64,000 nucleotides of DNA from Shinella sp. CPCC 101442 (lineage in GTDB: Bacteria; Pseudomonadota; Alphaproteobacteria; Rhizobiales; Rhizobiaceae), in NCBI RefSeq assembly GCF_024704725.1, contig NZ_JALIQS010000003.1, positions 372,001 through 436,000 of the forward strand, written 5' to 3'. The position numbers and the translations under genes are program-made. The notes beneath the pieces are model-generated. The model was not told the DNA's origin. It did not search any database and worked only from the letters and a program-made list of their open reading frames with translations. Shown here piece after piece: positions 1 through 8,948 of this stretch (within the stretch, counting starts at the first letter, position 1; every line of letters begins with the position of its first letter).

Positions 1-1
1 C

Positions 2-1036
2 GATATCGTCGGCGGCATCAATCTCGACGCGTCGAGTTGCGAACGTGATGGCGAGGAAGGCCGTGCGGTCTATCTCGGCTCCATCGGCAAGTTCGCCCCC
101 TTCGCCTTCGTCATCGGTCGCCCGACCCATGCCGGCTACCCGTTCAACGGCACCAGTGCCCACCGCATCAGCGCGGAAATCGTGCGCGCCATGGATACCG
201 TGCCGGAACTCAGCGACGAAGCCTTTGGCGAACGCTCACCGCCGCCGGTGTGCCTGGAAGCCCGCGACATCCGAGACGGTTACGACGTGACGACACCGGA
301 TCGCGTCTGGCTCTCCTTCAACTGGCTGGCGCATCGCCGCAGCCCTGCCGACATTCTGGGCGAATTCCGCACAATCGTTGCCGGCGCGCTGGACGTTGCG
401 CTGGAAACGCAGACCGCCCATCAAGCCCGCTACCGGGACCGAACGGTCGCGAAGATCGAAGGTGTGGTGCTGACCTATGCGGAGCTTCTGGAGCGGCTGA
501 AGGCGCGTGGCGGCGACGCGCTCGATCGCCTTGCAGCGCTCGATCACTCACTCTCCGGCAGCACCGATCCCCTGAAAGTCAGCCGCGAGATCGTCGCGGC
601 GGCAGCGACCGAAGCGGGTATCGAGGGCCCCGCGGTCATCATCGGTTTCGGCAGCCTGCATTATCCGCTCGTGCACCTGGCGCGCGCAGACGAAACAGGC
701 GGCACCCTGCGCGACCGGCTTCAGACGGTGATGCAGGCGACCGCTGAACGGTACGGCACATCGATCAAGTTCAAGCAGATCTTCGCCGGCATTTCCGACA
801 TGAGCTTCTTCGGCCACCGCCCACAAGCCGGCGAAACCGGCCTGCTCTCCGCAAACACGCCGTCAGTGGCCTTTACGGACAAGGCGCCGGAAGGACTGCT
901 GTCCTTTCCTACCGTCAATATCGGGCCATGGGGCCGCGACTATCACCAGAAATGGGAGCGCGTGCATACGCCCTATACGTTCGAGGTCTTGCCGGACCTG
1001 GTGTTCGAATCGGCGCTCGCGTGGCTCGCGGATTAA
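2..1036 (+). CDS. RocB-like M20 family peptidase, C-terminal part
   Basis: The reading frame is open from the first base of the window to the TAA at 1034, so this is the last 344 or so residues of a longer protein whose start lies upstream. It resembles the RocB type of M20 metallopeptidases, linked to arginine use in Bacillus. Family-like landmarks are GRPTHAGYPFNG near the start of the visible part and GPWGRDYHQKWERV followed by YTFEVLPDL near the end. The His in the first motif and the Asp-His of the second fit metal-binding or dimer-interface positions of M20 enzymes, but I cannot place the full metal site because the N-terminus is missing. The substrate is unknown; hydrolysis of an acylated or peptide-linked amino acid is inferred. 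It faces the aminotransferase convergently. Confidence 0.75.
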   Translation, partial: DIVGGINLDASSCERDGEEGRAVYLGSIGKFAPFAFVIGRPTHAGYPFNGTSAHRISAEIVRAMDTVPELSDEAFGERSPPPVCLEARDIRDGYDVTTPDRVWLSFNWLAHRRSPADILGEFRTIVAGALDVALETQTAHQARYRDRTVAKIEGVVLTYAELLERLKARGGDALDRLAALDHSLSGSTDPLKVSREIVAAAATEAGIEGPAVIIGFGSLHYPLVHLARADETGGTLRDRLQTVMQATAERYGTSIKFKQIFAGISDMSFFGHRPQAGETGLLSANTPSVAFTDKAPEGLLSFPTVNIGPWGRDYHQKWERVHTPYTFEVLPDLVFESALAWLAD

Positions 1037-1105
1037 TCTGCGAAATGAGCAGACCTTCTCCCCGCTTTCAGGGAGAAGGTAAACGCTGGAAAGCGTGCTT
1101 TCAGA

Positions 1106-2329
1106 TCAAGCGGCGAGCCGCTCGGTGCTCAGCAGCCGACCGAGACGGGAAATCCCCTCCTCGATGGTCGCAGCATCGGCGCAGGAGAAGCTGAGGCGCA
1201 GCGTGTTGGCGCCGCTGCCATCGGCATGGAAGGCCTGCCCGGGCACGAAGGCGACCTTTTCCGTCTCGATGGAGCGGGCAAGCAGGGTTGCGCCGTCCAT
1301 GCCGGCCGGCAGCGTGACCCAGACGAACATGCCGCCTTCCGGCTTCGTCCAGGAAACGCCTTCCGGCATGTATTTCTGGAGCGCGGCCAGCATGGCGTCG
1401 CGACGCGCGCTGTAGGCGGCCTTGATCTTCGCCACCTGCGCGTCGAAACCGCGCTCGGCGACATGGGCGATAGCCATCTGGTTGATGGTCGAGGAATGCA
1501 GGTCCGCCGCCTGCTTCATCAGCACGAGCTTGCGGATGACAGGCGCTGCCGCGACGATGTAGCCGACGCGCAGGCCCGGGGCCAGCGTCTTGGAGAAGCT
1601 GCCGCAATAGATGGTGCGCGCGGCGTCGATATCGCCGGTCTTGGCGATTTCCAGCGCCAGGATCGGCGGCACCGCCTCGCCGTCATAACGCAACGACTGG
1701 TAGGCGGCGTCTTCGATGACGGGAATATCCAGCTCTTCGGCGAGCGACAGCAGCTTTTCGCGGCCGGCGCGGTCGACGGTCTCGCCCGTCGGGTTGGCGA
1801 AGTCTGCCGAGAGATAGGCGAACTTGACGCGACCGCCGGCTTCTTCCGCCGTGGCACGATAGGCGTCCGGCGTACGGTTGCCCGTAAGGTTCAGGCGATC
1901 ATAGGTCGGCTCGTAGGCATTGAAGGCCTGGAGGGCGCCGAGATAGGTCGGCCAGGTGACGAGGGCCGTATCCTTCGGCGAAAGAAAGAGTTTGCCGAGA
2001 TAGTCGAGGCCCTGCTGCGAGCCGGAGACGATGAAGACATTGTCGGCGGTGCAGGGAATGCCAAGCTTGCCCATTTCACCGGCAAGCCAGTCGCGCAACG
2101 GCTTGTAGCCTTCGCTGACGGAGTATTGCAGGCCTGCGGCGGCATTTTCGCCCGCCAGCACGTCCGTATAGGCGGCGGAGAAGGCTTCCTTCGGGAACAG
2201 CGCCGGATCCGGAATGCCGCCGGCGAAGGAGATGATGTCCGGCCGCTCCAGCAGTTTCAAGAGTTCGCGGATTTCGGATGCCTTCATCCGCGACGCGCGG
2301 GTCGCGAAGGCCTGTTCCCATTTGAACAT
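1106..2329 (-). CDS. PLP-dependent aminotransferase, LysN/MocR-like class I/II
   Basis: A 407-residue cytoplasmic aminotransferase. The start at 2329 (MFKWEQ) is preferred because GAGGA lies 8 bases upstream. The N-terminus (RMKASEIRELLKLLERPDIISFAGGIPDPALFP) is typical of the group containing 2-aminoadipate aminotransferase and valine-pyruvate-type enzymes. Other signs are YSVSEGYKPLRDWL, the substrate/PLP loop SGSQQGLDYLGKLFLSP and the PLP-lysine motif CGSFSKTLAPGLRVGY. It transfers amino groups between an amino acid and a 2-oxo acid; the exact substrate cannot be read from sequence. No regulatory DNA-binding domain is fused to it, so it is a stand-alone enzyme and not a MocR regulator. It stands alone on this strand. 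Confidence 0.88.
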   Translation of the reverse strand: MFKWEQAFATRASRMKASEIRELLKLLERPDIISFAGGIPDPALFPKEAFSAAYTDVLAGENAAAGLQYSVSEGYKPLRDWLAGEMGKLGIPCTADNVFIVSGSQQGLDYLGKLFLSPKDTALVTWPTYLGALQAFNAYEPTYDRLNLTGNRTPDAYRATAEEAGGRVKFAYLSADFANPTGETVDRAGREKLLSLAEELDIPVIEDAAYQSLRYDGEAVPPILALEIAKTGDIDAARTIYCGSFSKTLAPGLRVGYIVAAAPVIRKLVLMKQAADLHSSTINQMAIAHVAERGFDAQVAKIKAAYSARRDAMLAALQKYMPEGVSWTKPEGGMFVWVTLPAGMDGATLLARSIETEKVAFVPGQAFHADGSGANTLRLSFSCADAATIEEGISRLGRLLSTERLAA

Positions 2330-2458
2330 CGGGGTTTCCTCGGGCTTGTTGTTTGAACGCACCTCATCACGGCGCCGTATTTATGTCAATAATGCTGACC
2401 TAAATATTCGCGTCAGAAAAAAAGCGCATCAACAAGGTTTCGCGCAGACATAGACTTT

Positions 2459-2478
2459 CCGGAGCATCCCTGCTCCGG
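2459..2478. repeat. 8-bp stem hairpin
   Basis: CCGGAGCA and TGCTCCGG form a perfect 8-bp inverted repeat around a 4-base loop. It sits 25 bases past the stop codon of the 33-residue peptide gene. There is no T-run on either side, so a terminator role is only possible. Confidence 0.45.
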
Positions 2479-2503
2479 CCGCCGTTTCAGGCTGCGCGAG
2501 CGC

Positions 2504-2605
2504 TCAGGTGGCGCGGTCGCTGTAAAGGCTGAGCAGGACAAGCATGGCTATACTGCCCAGGATAAAAAGGTCGAACCAGGCGAAGTATTGGATAATCGTG
2601 GTCAT
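2504..2605 (-). CDS. Predicted 33-residue single-span membrane peptide
   Basis: An ATG at 2605 preceded by a perfect AGGAGG (7-base spacing) opens a 33-codon frame ending in TGA. The peptide starts MTTIIQYFAWFDLF, continues as a hydrophobic stretch (ILGSIAMLVLLSLY, about residues 13-28) and ends in the charged SDRAT. This is the pattern of a small one-pass inner-membrane protein, possibly a subunit or modulator of a larger complex. I do not recognise the family. It is shorter than most gene callers' limits. It lies between the divergent aminotransferase start and ilvC, on the same strand as both, with its own intergenic space on each side. The strong ribosome binding site and the clean hydrophobic block are the main arguments; chance is not excluded. 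Confidence 0.62.
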   Translation of the reverse strand: MTTIIQYFAWFDLFILGSIAMLVLLSLYSDRAT

Positions 2606-2738
2606 TGCACCATCCTCCTGACGGCCGAACGAAACACTCGCGTATTTTGTTCCCGTTTCGCCACCAGCGCAAGATTATTACTTGCTGCGCCGCAACGGTG
2701 AGGAAGGATGCACTGCATTATTTCAGCTTTACTGAAAT

Positions 2739-2765
2739 AAAAGGCCGGGCGAAAAACGCCCGGCC
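2739..2765 (-). terminator. Rho-independent terminator of ilvC
   Basis: A 9-bp stem (GGCCGGGCG / CGCCCGGCC) with a 5-base loop lies just after the ilvC stop. On the minus strand it is followed by TTTTATTT, the usual terminator layout. Confidence 0.85.
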
Positions 2766-2791
2766 CTCGTCCGCGCTTTCGCGCAGAGTGA

Positions 2792-3868
<1,077 letters not shown>

Positions 3869-4525
3869 TTACCCTTTCGCGCCGTGAAGCGACAGGAAGG
3901 CGTCGACCGCCTTCTCCGCGCGTGGCGAGAATTCCTTTTTGAGCCCCGCGGCATCCTCGCCCAGCAACATGCGCAGATGCATGTCGGAAACGATCAGGCC
4001 GTAGAGCGTGCCGTATGCCTCGTCGGCGGTGTCGAATGCAAGCAGCTTTGCCTTGCGACCGGCTTCCAGCAGCGCCGCAGCACGCTTTCCGATCTGTCGG
4101 CGGCCGCGCTCCTGCAACAGGCGGCCGAGACCGGCGCCCTCGCGGCTCGCCTGGCCGATGGCAAGGCGGTTCAGCGCCAGCGAGACATCGCCCGAGAGAA
4201 CGTCGATCAGATCGCCCGCGAACGCGACGAGATGCTTGCGCAGGCTTTCGGTCGTCAGCGCGCGCGCATCGACCTCGACGGTGCGCACCTTGCCGGCCTG
4301 ATAGGTGATCATCGCCGAGATCAGCCCGTCGCGATCGCCGAACCACTTATAAAGACTTTCCTTCGAACAGTTCGCGGCGCGCGCGACGCCGGCCGTGGTC
4401 AACGCCCGTTCGCCGCCCTCCACCAGCAGGCCGAGCGCACGCTCCAGCACCGCGCCCTGACGTTCCGTCAGTCCCGCGGCGGCTGCGCCCGTCTTTGCCT
4501 GCTCTGCGATCTGCAAGATTTCCAC
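3869..4525 (-). CDS. TetR/AcrR family regulator
   Basis: A 218-residue repressor-type protein. It begins with GTG at 4525, as no in-frame ATG is available near the domain start; the ribosome binding site is weak. The N-terminal helix-turn-helix is clear (ALTTAGVARAANCSKESLYKWFGDRDGLISAMI, about residues 40-75), followed by an all-helical ligand/dimer domain. A palindrome ACCGTACGGT, embedded in further ACCGT repeats, lies 20 bases upstream and is a likely operator for self-control. It stands upstream of ilvC on the same strand, so co-transcription with or control of ilvC is possible but not shown. Ligand unknown. Confidence 0.88.
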   Translation of the reverse strand: MEILQIAEQAKTGAAAAGLTERQGAVLERALGLLVEGGERALTTAGVARAANCSKESLYKWFGDRDGLISAMITYQAGKVRTVEVDARALTTESLRKHLVAFAGDLIDVLSGDVSLALNRLAIGQASREGAGLGRLLQERGRRQIGKRAAALLEAGRKAKLLAFDTADEAYGTLYGLIVSDMHLRMLLGEDAAGLKKEFSPRAEKAVDAFLSLHGAKG

Positions 4526-4540
4526 CCGTCACTTTTGCGT

Positions 4541-4555
4541 ACCGTACCGTACGGT
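4541..4555. promoter_or_regulatory. Likely TetR operator, ACCGT repeats with palindrome
   Basis: The sequence ACCGTACCGTACGGT holds the perfect palindrome ACCGTACGGT (4546-4555) plus an extra half site. It is 20 bases upstream of the TetR start codon, a position suited to autoregulation. Binding is inferred. Confidence 0.6.
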
Positions 4556-4912
4556 TCGGCATCTTCTAGCGATGTACGAACTCTTGGTCAACGGCCTTCT
4601 CGCCATGACGGAAAAAACCGTGATTTGCCGGCTTGATATTTCGTCGCGCAGACATAGCCGGCGCTGCATTGCACAAACGCCGTCAAAAATTCCTTCCCCC
4701 TATGTCGCTGTTTTGAAACAGAACTCCACGGGAAAGCGACAACGCCCCACCTAGGAACAAAATTTTTCGCTTCCCAATCCGTTTCTCGTTGTTAAGATTT
4801 GTGAGGCCTGCGGTGCGGCAGGCCGGTTCGCGTCGCGGATCGGCAAGCCTGAACGCCAGGACCTGAGTACAGGAGTAGTAAGCGAAACGCCCTTACGCCA
4901 AGGAGACAGAAA
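4556..4912. other. Intergenic region, no gene seen
   Basis: About 360 bases between the TetR operator and the next gene. I see no convincing reading frame, hairpin or known RNA. It must hold the promoters of the two divergent genes, and AAGGAGA at 4901-4907 is the ribosome binding site of the downstream gene. Confidence 0.5.
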
Positions 4913-5293
4913 ATGTTGAATTTCCTGCCAGACCTTCACGAAGGACATGCTCCCATCACGCTTCAGCAACTGTTTGGTGATGCCCTAGAGGCCTTCGATG
5001 CCTGGGAAGACGAACGCGCCGAACCGATGGTGATCTTCGAAGACAAGATCGTTCCCATCGGCGCCGTGTTCGACAGTATGCTGGAATGCACCGACCTCCT
5101 GCCGCGCACCATGGCGGATATCGTGGTCGATTGCCTCGCGCGCAATCCGGCCTCGCCGAATGCTGATATCTCCACCTTCGGAGATGCAGCCCGCCTCGCG
5201 TCCGCCCTCGTCGAGCAGCGCCGCCTCTGCGGCGAAGCGGCCATTGCCGCCTTCCTCGACCACAAACGCGTCGACAAGCGACGCCCCGCCTGA
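4913..5293 (+). CDS. Hypothetical acidic protein, 126 residues
   Basis: I do not recognise the family. The gene is well supported: ATG at 4913 has AAGGAGA a few bases upstream, codon use is like its neighbours, and a strong terminator follows directly. The product is acidic in the first half (FGDALEAFDAWEDERAEPMVIFEDKIVP) and basic at the end (DHKRVDKRRPA), with no signal peptide and no membrane span, so it is probably cytosolic and helical. It is a single-gene unit: the TetR gene is divergent and the next genes follow the terminator. No function is proposed. Confidence 0.75.
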   Translation: MLNFLPDLHEGHAPITLQQLFGDALEAFDAWEDERAEPMVIFEDKIVPIGAVFDSMLECTDLLPRTMADIVVDCLARNPASPNADISTFGDAARLASALVEQRRLCGEAAIAAFLDHKRVDKRRPA

Positions 5294-5302
5294 TCTCGGA
5301 AG

Positions 5303-5327
5303 GCCCCGCTCCGGCGGGGCTTTTTTT
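5303..5327 (+). terminator. Rho-independent terminator
   Basis: GCCCCGC / GCGGGGC form a 7-bp stem with a 4-base loop, followed by seven T. It ends the hypothetical gene at 4913-5293. Confidence 0.9.
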
Positions 5328-5407
5328 ACCGGCAGCACTGCACGAGAATAATTACCGGCACTCGCCCGTTACGGGAGTATCCACACTCCTGTTCCGGATC
5401 CCGCGCC

Positions 5408-5704
5408 ATGCTTCGTCTCGTCGCCGTCGCCCTGCTCGTTTCCACCTTGCCCGCCGCTGCCGAGGAGCCGCCCTATGTCGGCACCTGGGACTGCGAGGTA
5501 TCGACCTTCACCTTCACCGCCGACACCTATGATTCGGGCGAAGGCCCGATGCCGATCCTCAAAAGCGAGAAGGATGGCGGCGCCTATACGCTGACCTTCG
5601 CCGACGACTACCGCATCGGTCTCGCCAATTTCACCGGCACCGAGATGGACTGGGCATCCGAAACCAGCGGCGACATGTTCCATTGCAAGAAGATCGGGAA
5701 CTAA
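5408..5704 (+). CDS. Small secreted protein, 98 residues
   Basis: The first 19 residues (MLRLVAVALLVSTLPAAAEE) form a clear Sec signal peptide with cleavage likely after AAA. The mature part of about 80 residues has the beginning PPYVGTWDCEVSTFTFTADTY, looks beta-rich like a small lipocalin-type or barrel fold, and holds two cysteines (in WDCEV and FHCKK) that could form a disulfide in the periplasm. I do not recognise the family. It is 10 bases upstream of the DUF4087-like gene and its stop codon overlaps the ribosome binding site of that gene, so the two are probably one operon of periplasmic proteins. Confidence 0.72.
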   Translation: MLRLVAVALLVSTLPAAAEEPPYVGTWDCEVSTFTFTADTYDSGEGPMPILKSEKDGGAYTLTFADDYRIGLANFTGTEMDWASETSGDMFHCKKIGN

Positions 5705-5714
5705 GGGCTATCCG

Positions 5715-6077
5715 ATGAACAAGAAACTTCTTGTCACGCTCCTTGCGCTCGCTGCCTTCTCCACCGCGGCTGAAGCTGCCGAGACCCGCTGCGGCTGGCT
5801 GCAGAACCCGACGCCGGGCAACTGGTGGCTCAGCGATGCCGACGGCAGCTGGACGATGATGACGCAAGGCGGCGGCACCGAGCCCGACGGCATGGATCGG
5901 ATCCCCGACATTTCCGAGGGCGATTATGTGCGCACCAACGGCAATTACGGTTATGCCTGCGCCTGCCTGAAGGTCGATACGGACGATGATGAAGGCCGGA
6001 TTCTCGCCATTCATTCCTTCCGCCAGCTGCCGATTTCGCAATGCGCGAACGACGAGGCACTTTCCGCACCGGAATAA
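5715..6077 (+). CDS. DUF4087-like periplasmic protein
   Basis: A 120-residue protein with a signal peptide (MNKKLLVTLLALAAFSTAAEA, cut probably after AEA). The mature start, ETRCGWLQNPTPGNWWLSDADGSW, is the hallmark of DUF4087 proteins. Four cysteines (RCGW, CAC, QCAN) suggest disulfides. The second half has a strongly acidic segment (KVDTDDDEG). The family has no known function. AAGGG over the preceding stop codon provides the ribosome binding site, so it is translationally close to the upstream secreted protein. No terminator is visible before the cspA leader. Confidence 0.8.
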   Translation: MNKKLLVTLLALAAFSTAAEAAETRCGWLQNPTPGNWWLSDADGSWTMMTQGGGTEPDGMDRIPDISEGDYVRTNGNYGYACACLKVDTDDDEGRILAIHSFRQLPISQCANDEALSAPE

Positions 6078-6216
6078 ACGCAAGCATGCGGGTGTGTCTT
6101 GACCCGTTGCGCCGAAGCAATTATTTCTCCCGCATCGAGATTTGAACGTTGACGTCGCATTTGCGGGTTTCCAGCCTGCAGCTTAACGAACTTCCCCTTC
6201 AAATTCGACCACCCAA

Positions 6217-6235
6217 GGCCGCCAGCCCGGCGGCC
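6217..6235 (+). promoter_or_regulatory. Hairpin in the cspA leader
   Basis: GGCCGCC-AGCCC-GGCGGCC is a perfect 7-bp hairpin ending 34 bases before the cspA start codon. Cold-shock mRNAs often carry structured leaders that respond to temperature; a similar role here is only inferred. Confidence 0.45.
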
Positions 6236-6269
6236 GAAGATTGATTTGACGGCTAGGAAAGGTTTCGTC

Positions 6270-6479
6270 ATGGCAACTGGTACCGTAAAGTGGTTCAACA
6301 CGACCAAGGGCTACGGCTTCATTCAGCAGGACAGCGGTGAACCGGACGTATTCGTCCACATCTCCGCCGTACAGCGCGCAGGCCTCACCGGCCTCGACGA
6401 AGGCCAGAAGGTCAGCTTCGAGCTGATCCGCGACCGCAAGTCCGGCAAGATGTCGGCCGATCAGCTCGTCGCAGCCTGA
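6270..6479 (+). CDS. cspA: Cold-shock protein, CspA family
   Basis: A 69-residue single cold-shock domain protein that binds single-stranded RNA/DNA and melts RNA structure. The start at 6270 (MATGTVKWF) matches the family and has GGAAAGG upstream. RNP1 (KGYGFI, residues 13-18) and RNP2 (VFVHI, residues 27-31) are intact, as are the surface aromatics W8 and F9. It has its own leader of up to 190 bases with a hairpin and its own terminator, so it is a single-gene unit. Rhizobia carry several such paralogues, so the symbol is a family name and induction by cold is not proven. Confidence 0.95.
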   Translation: MATGTVKWFNTTKGYGFIQQDSGEPDVFVHISAVQRAGLTGLDEGQKVSFELIRDRKSGKMSADQLVAA

Positions 6480-6500
6480 TCCTTCGAAAAAGACAAACGG

Positions 6501-6529
6501 AAAAGGCCGGTTTCGACCGGCCTTTTTTG
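6501..6529 (+). terminator. Rho-independent terminator of cspA
   Basis: AAGGCCGG / CCGGCCTT form an 8-bp stem with a 6-base loop followed by TTTTTTG. The A-rich left flank could also serve the convergent Lrp-type gene, which ends at 6539. Confidence 0.9.
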
Positions 6530-6538
6530 TGCGCGTTG

Positions 6539-7000
6539 TCAGGCATGTTCGACGGGAAGCCGTGAGCCGCTTTTCAGCACCTCCATGGAAATGGAGGCCG
6601 ACACGTCGAAAAGCTCTACCTTGCGCACGATACGCTTGTAGACCACGTCATAGTGCTCGACCCGTGGCAGCACGATCTTCAGGATATAATCGTAGTTTCC
6701 CGTCAGCCGGTGCGCCTCGACGACTTCGGGAATATCCGCGATCGCCTTCGAAAACAGCGCGATCCAGTCGTCGCTGTGATGGGCCGTCTTGATGAGGGCA
6801 AAAACCGTCGTCGGCACCCCCATCTTCTCCCGGTCGAGCAGTGCGACCCGCCCTGCAATGTGGCCGCTCTCCTCCAGGCGCTGGATACGCCGGGCGCAGG
6901 CCGAGAGCGACAGGCTCACCTTTTCCGCCAGCACGGAGACGGGTGCGCCTGCATCGTCCTGTAACAGCGCCAGCAATTTGCGGTCTCGCTCATCCAACAC
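6539..7000 (-). CDS. Lrp/AsnC family regulator
   Basis: A 153-residue feast/famine regulator. I chose the GTG at 7000 (VLDERDRKLLALLQ) because GGGAG lies about 10 bases upstream and the length then fits the family; a GTG at 7042 would add 14 residues but has no ribosome binding site. The N-terminal helix-turn-helix is seen in VSVLAEKVSLSLSACARRIQRLEESG, and the C-terminal RAM (ligand) domain in VFALIKTAHHS to VEAHRLTGNYDYILKIVLP. It is divergent from an aspartate/glutamate racemase gene, which is its likely target; an amino acid, perhaps aspartate or glutamate, is the likely effector by inference. Confidence 0.9.
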   Translation of the reverse strand: MLDERDRKLLALLQDDAGAPVSVLAEKVSLSLSACARRIQRLEESGHIAGRVALLDREKMGVPTTVFALIKTAHHSDDWIALFSKAIADIPEVVEAHRLTGNYDYILKIVLPRVEHYDVVYKRIVRKVELFDVSASISMEVLKSGSRLPVEHA

Positions 7001-7167
7001 GCCAAGATTCTCCCGGGAAGTCTTCAATGACGCGAATTTCACGCGCTATTGTGGCTTATTGCAAGAAATATCTTCGCTTAATGCGCAGATTGCCGCGAAC
7101 TTTGCGAACAATCCCCTCGATGCGCGCGGCATTCTTCCGTCATTCAAATTACACGGAGGAAACCACC

Positions 7168-7881
7168 ATGAAAACGATCGGCCTTATCGGCGGCATGAGC
7201 TTCGAGAGCACGGCAGTCTATTACCGGATGATCAACGAGGCCGTGCGCGAGCGGCTCGGCGGCCTGCATTCTGCCGAGGTTCTGGTGCATTCGATCGACT
7301 TCCAGTCCATCGTCGAGCTTCAGAAAGCCGGCCGCTGGGATGCCGCCGGTGCCCGGCTTGGCGCGGTTGCAGCAGGCCTTGAAAAGGCCGGCGCCGATTG
7401 CGTGCTGATCTGCACCAACACGATGCACCTCGTCGCCGACGCGGTGCAGGCCGCGACCGGGGCAACGCTGCTCAATATCATCGACGAGACCGCCCGCAAC
7501 ATCATCACGGCCGGCAAACGCCGTCCACTGCTGCTCGCCACGCGCTACACGATGGAACACGGCTTTTACGCCGAGCGCATGAAGGCGGCAGGCCTCGACG
7601 TCATGGTGCCCGATGAAGCCGGCCGCACGCTGATGCACGATGTCATCTTCAACGAGCTGTGCCAGGGCAAGGTGCTGGAAACGTCGCGCGCGCGTGTGCT
7701 CGCCCTGATCGAAACCGCCCGCGCCGAAGGCGCCGACAGCGTCATCCTCGGCTGTACGGAAATCTGCCTGCTGCTGGACCCCGACGCGCTGGCGCTGCCG
7801 GGCTTCGATTCCACCGCCATCCATGCCAGGGCCGCGGTGGACTTCGCCTTCGATTCACCGGCGACCAGCAAGGCCGCGTAA
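7168..7881 (+). CDS. Aspartate/glutamate racemase family protein
   Basis: A 237-residue cofactor-independent racemase of the YgeA/RacX type. The ATG at 7168 has GGAGGAAAC upstream. The N-terminus (MKTIGLIGGMSFESTAVYYRMINEAV) is diagnostic. The two catalytic cysteines are present, in ICTNTMH (C82) and in GCTEICLL (about residue 195). It would interconvert L- and D-forms of an amino acid in the cytosol; related enzymes act on Asp, Glu or broader substrates, so specificity is open. It is divergent from the Lrp-type gene, and the MarR-GNAT gene follows 53 bases after the stop but has its own likely operator. Confidence 0.9.
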   Translation: MKTIGLIGGMSFESTAVYYRMINEAVRERLGGLHSAEVLVHSIDFQSIVELQKAGRWDAAGARLGAVAAGLEKAGADCVLICTNTMHLVADAVQAATGATLLNIIDETARNIITAGKRRPLLLATRYTMEHGFYAERMKAAGLDVMVPDEAGRTLMHDVIFNELCQGKVLETSRARVLALIETARAEGADSVILGCTEICLLLDPDALALPGFDSTAIHARAAVDFAFDSPATSKAA

Positions 7882-7882
7882 A

Positions 7883-7903
7883 TTACTTGACTCAGTCCAA
7901 TAA
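7883..7903. promoter_or_regulatory. Candidate MarR operator
   Basis: TTACTTGACT-C-AGTCCAATAA is an inverted repeat with 8 of 10 matching pairs around one central base, 31 bases before the MarR-GNAT start codon. Position and symmetry suit an autoregulatory MarR site. Confidence 0.5.
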
Positions 7904-7934
7904 AATATCAGACATGGTGATCGAAGGAGATCAC

Positions 7935-8948
7935 ATGTCTGCCCCTGCCCCCATCGAAGCCGCGACCGATCCCATTGAAACGATCCGGGCCTTCAACCGT
8001 TTCTACACCAACCGGATCGGCATACTCGACCGCGCCTTTCTCGACACGCCCCATACGCTGACGGAAGCGCGCGTCATCTATGAACTCGCCGCGCGCGGCA
8101 CGACATCCGCCTCGCAGCTCACCGAAGAGTTGTCGCTGGATTCAGCCTATCTCAGCCGCCTGCTGAAGACATTCATCGGCAAGGGTTTCGTTGTTGCCCG
8201 AAAGGATCCGGTAGACGGTCGCGGACGGCTTCTGAGCCTGTCCGAGACGGGGCGCACCGTCGCTGCCGATCTCGCCACGCGCTCGCGACAGAGCATAGCG
8301 AATCTCATCGAACCGCTTGCGGAAACCGAAAGGCTGGACCTGACGGCCGCGCTGCGTCGCGCGACGACCCTGCTCGGCGGCACGCCCGCGCCCGGCAAAG
8401 CGCTTATCCGCAACCATCGCCCCGGAGACATGGGCCGGGTTATCGCGAGCCAGACACAAAGCTATACCGAAACCTATGGTTGGAATGAGGAATATGAGGC
8501 GCTCGTCGCGGAAATCTGCGCGCGTTTCCTGCGCAATTTCGATCCGGGGCGGGAGCGCTGCTGGATCGCCGAGCAGGATGGAACGTTCGTCGGCAGCGTC
8601 TTTCTGGTCAAGGGCAACGAGACGACGGCGAAGCTGCGCCTGCTGCATGTTTCAGATGCCGGACGCGGTCAGGGGCTCGGCACGCGCCTGGTGACGGAAT
8701 GCATCCGTTTCGCGCAAAGCGCCGGCTACCGACGGCTGGAGCTCTGGACGAACGACATCCTGATCGCCGCCCGCCGCATCTATCAGGCGGCCGGCTTTGT
8801 GCTCGAAAAAGAAGAAGCGCATCACAGCTTCGGCAAGGACCTCATCGGGCAGACCTGGGCGCTCGACCTCGACGGCTGGCATTCCCCGGTCAGGCCTCCT
8901 GAAGCACGGTCTCCAGCCAGCGGCATTCCTCAAGGCCGGCCCGCGTAA
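7935..8948 (+). CDS. MarR regulator fused to GNAT acetyltransferase
   Basis: A 337-residue two-domain protein. The ATG at 7935 follows AAGGAGA; an ATG seven codons earlier is possible. Residues 1-150 are a MarR winged helix (ASQLTEELSLDSAYLSRLLKTFIGKGFV, then ARKDPVDGRGRLLSLSETG). Residues about 155-312 are a GNAT domain with the acetyl-CoA loop DAGRGQGLGTRLV. Such fusions are widespread in proteobacteria; the acetylated target is usually unknown. The last 20 or so residues (about SPVRPPEARSPASG on) are unlike the family and are read antisense to the end of the FAD gene, so the normal stop may have been lost. The two genes overlap convergently by 59 bases. Confidence 0.88.
   Translation: MSAPAPIEAATDPIETIRAFNRFYTNRIGILDRAFLDTPHTLTEARVIYELAARGTTSASQLTEELSLDSAYLSRLLKTFIGKGFVVARKDPVDGRGRLLSLSETGRTVAADLATRSRQSIANLIEPLAETERLDLTAALRRATTLLGGTPAPGKALIRNHRPGDMGRVIASQTQSYTETYGWNEEYEALVAEICARFLRNFDPGRERCWIAEQDGTFVGSVFLVKGNETTAKLRLLHVSDAGRGQGLGTRLVTECIRFAQSAGYRRLELWTNDILIAARRIYQAAGFVLEKEEAHHSFGKDLIGQTWALDLDGWHSPVRPPEARSPASGIPQGRPA

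Noticed and set aside
4754-4784. Possible RpoE2/EcfG-type promoter (GGAAC ... CGTT)
   Set aside because: The spacer is 21 bases; the known sites need about 16-17 bases, so the match is not acceptable.
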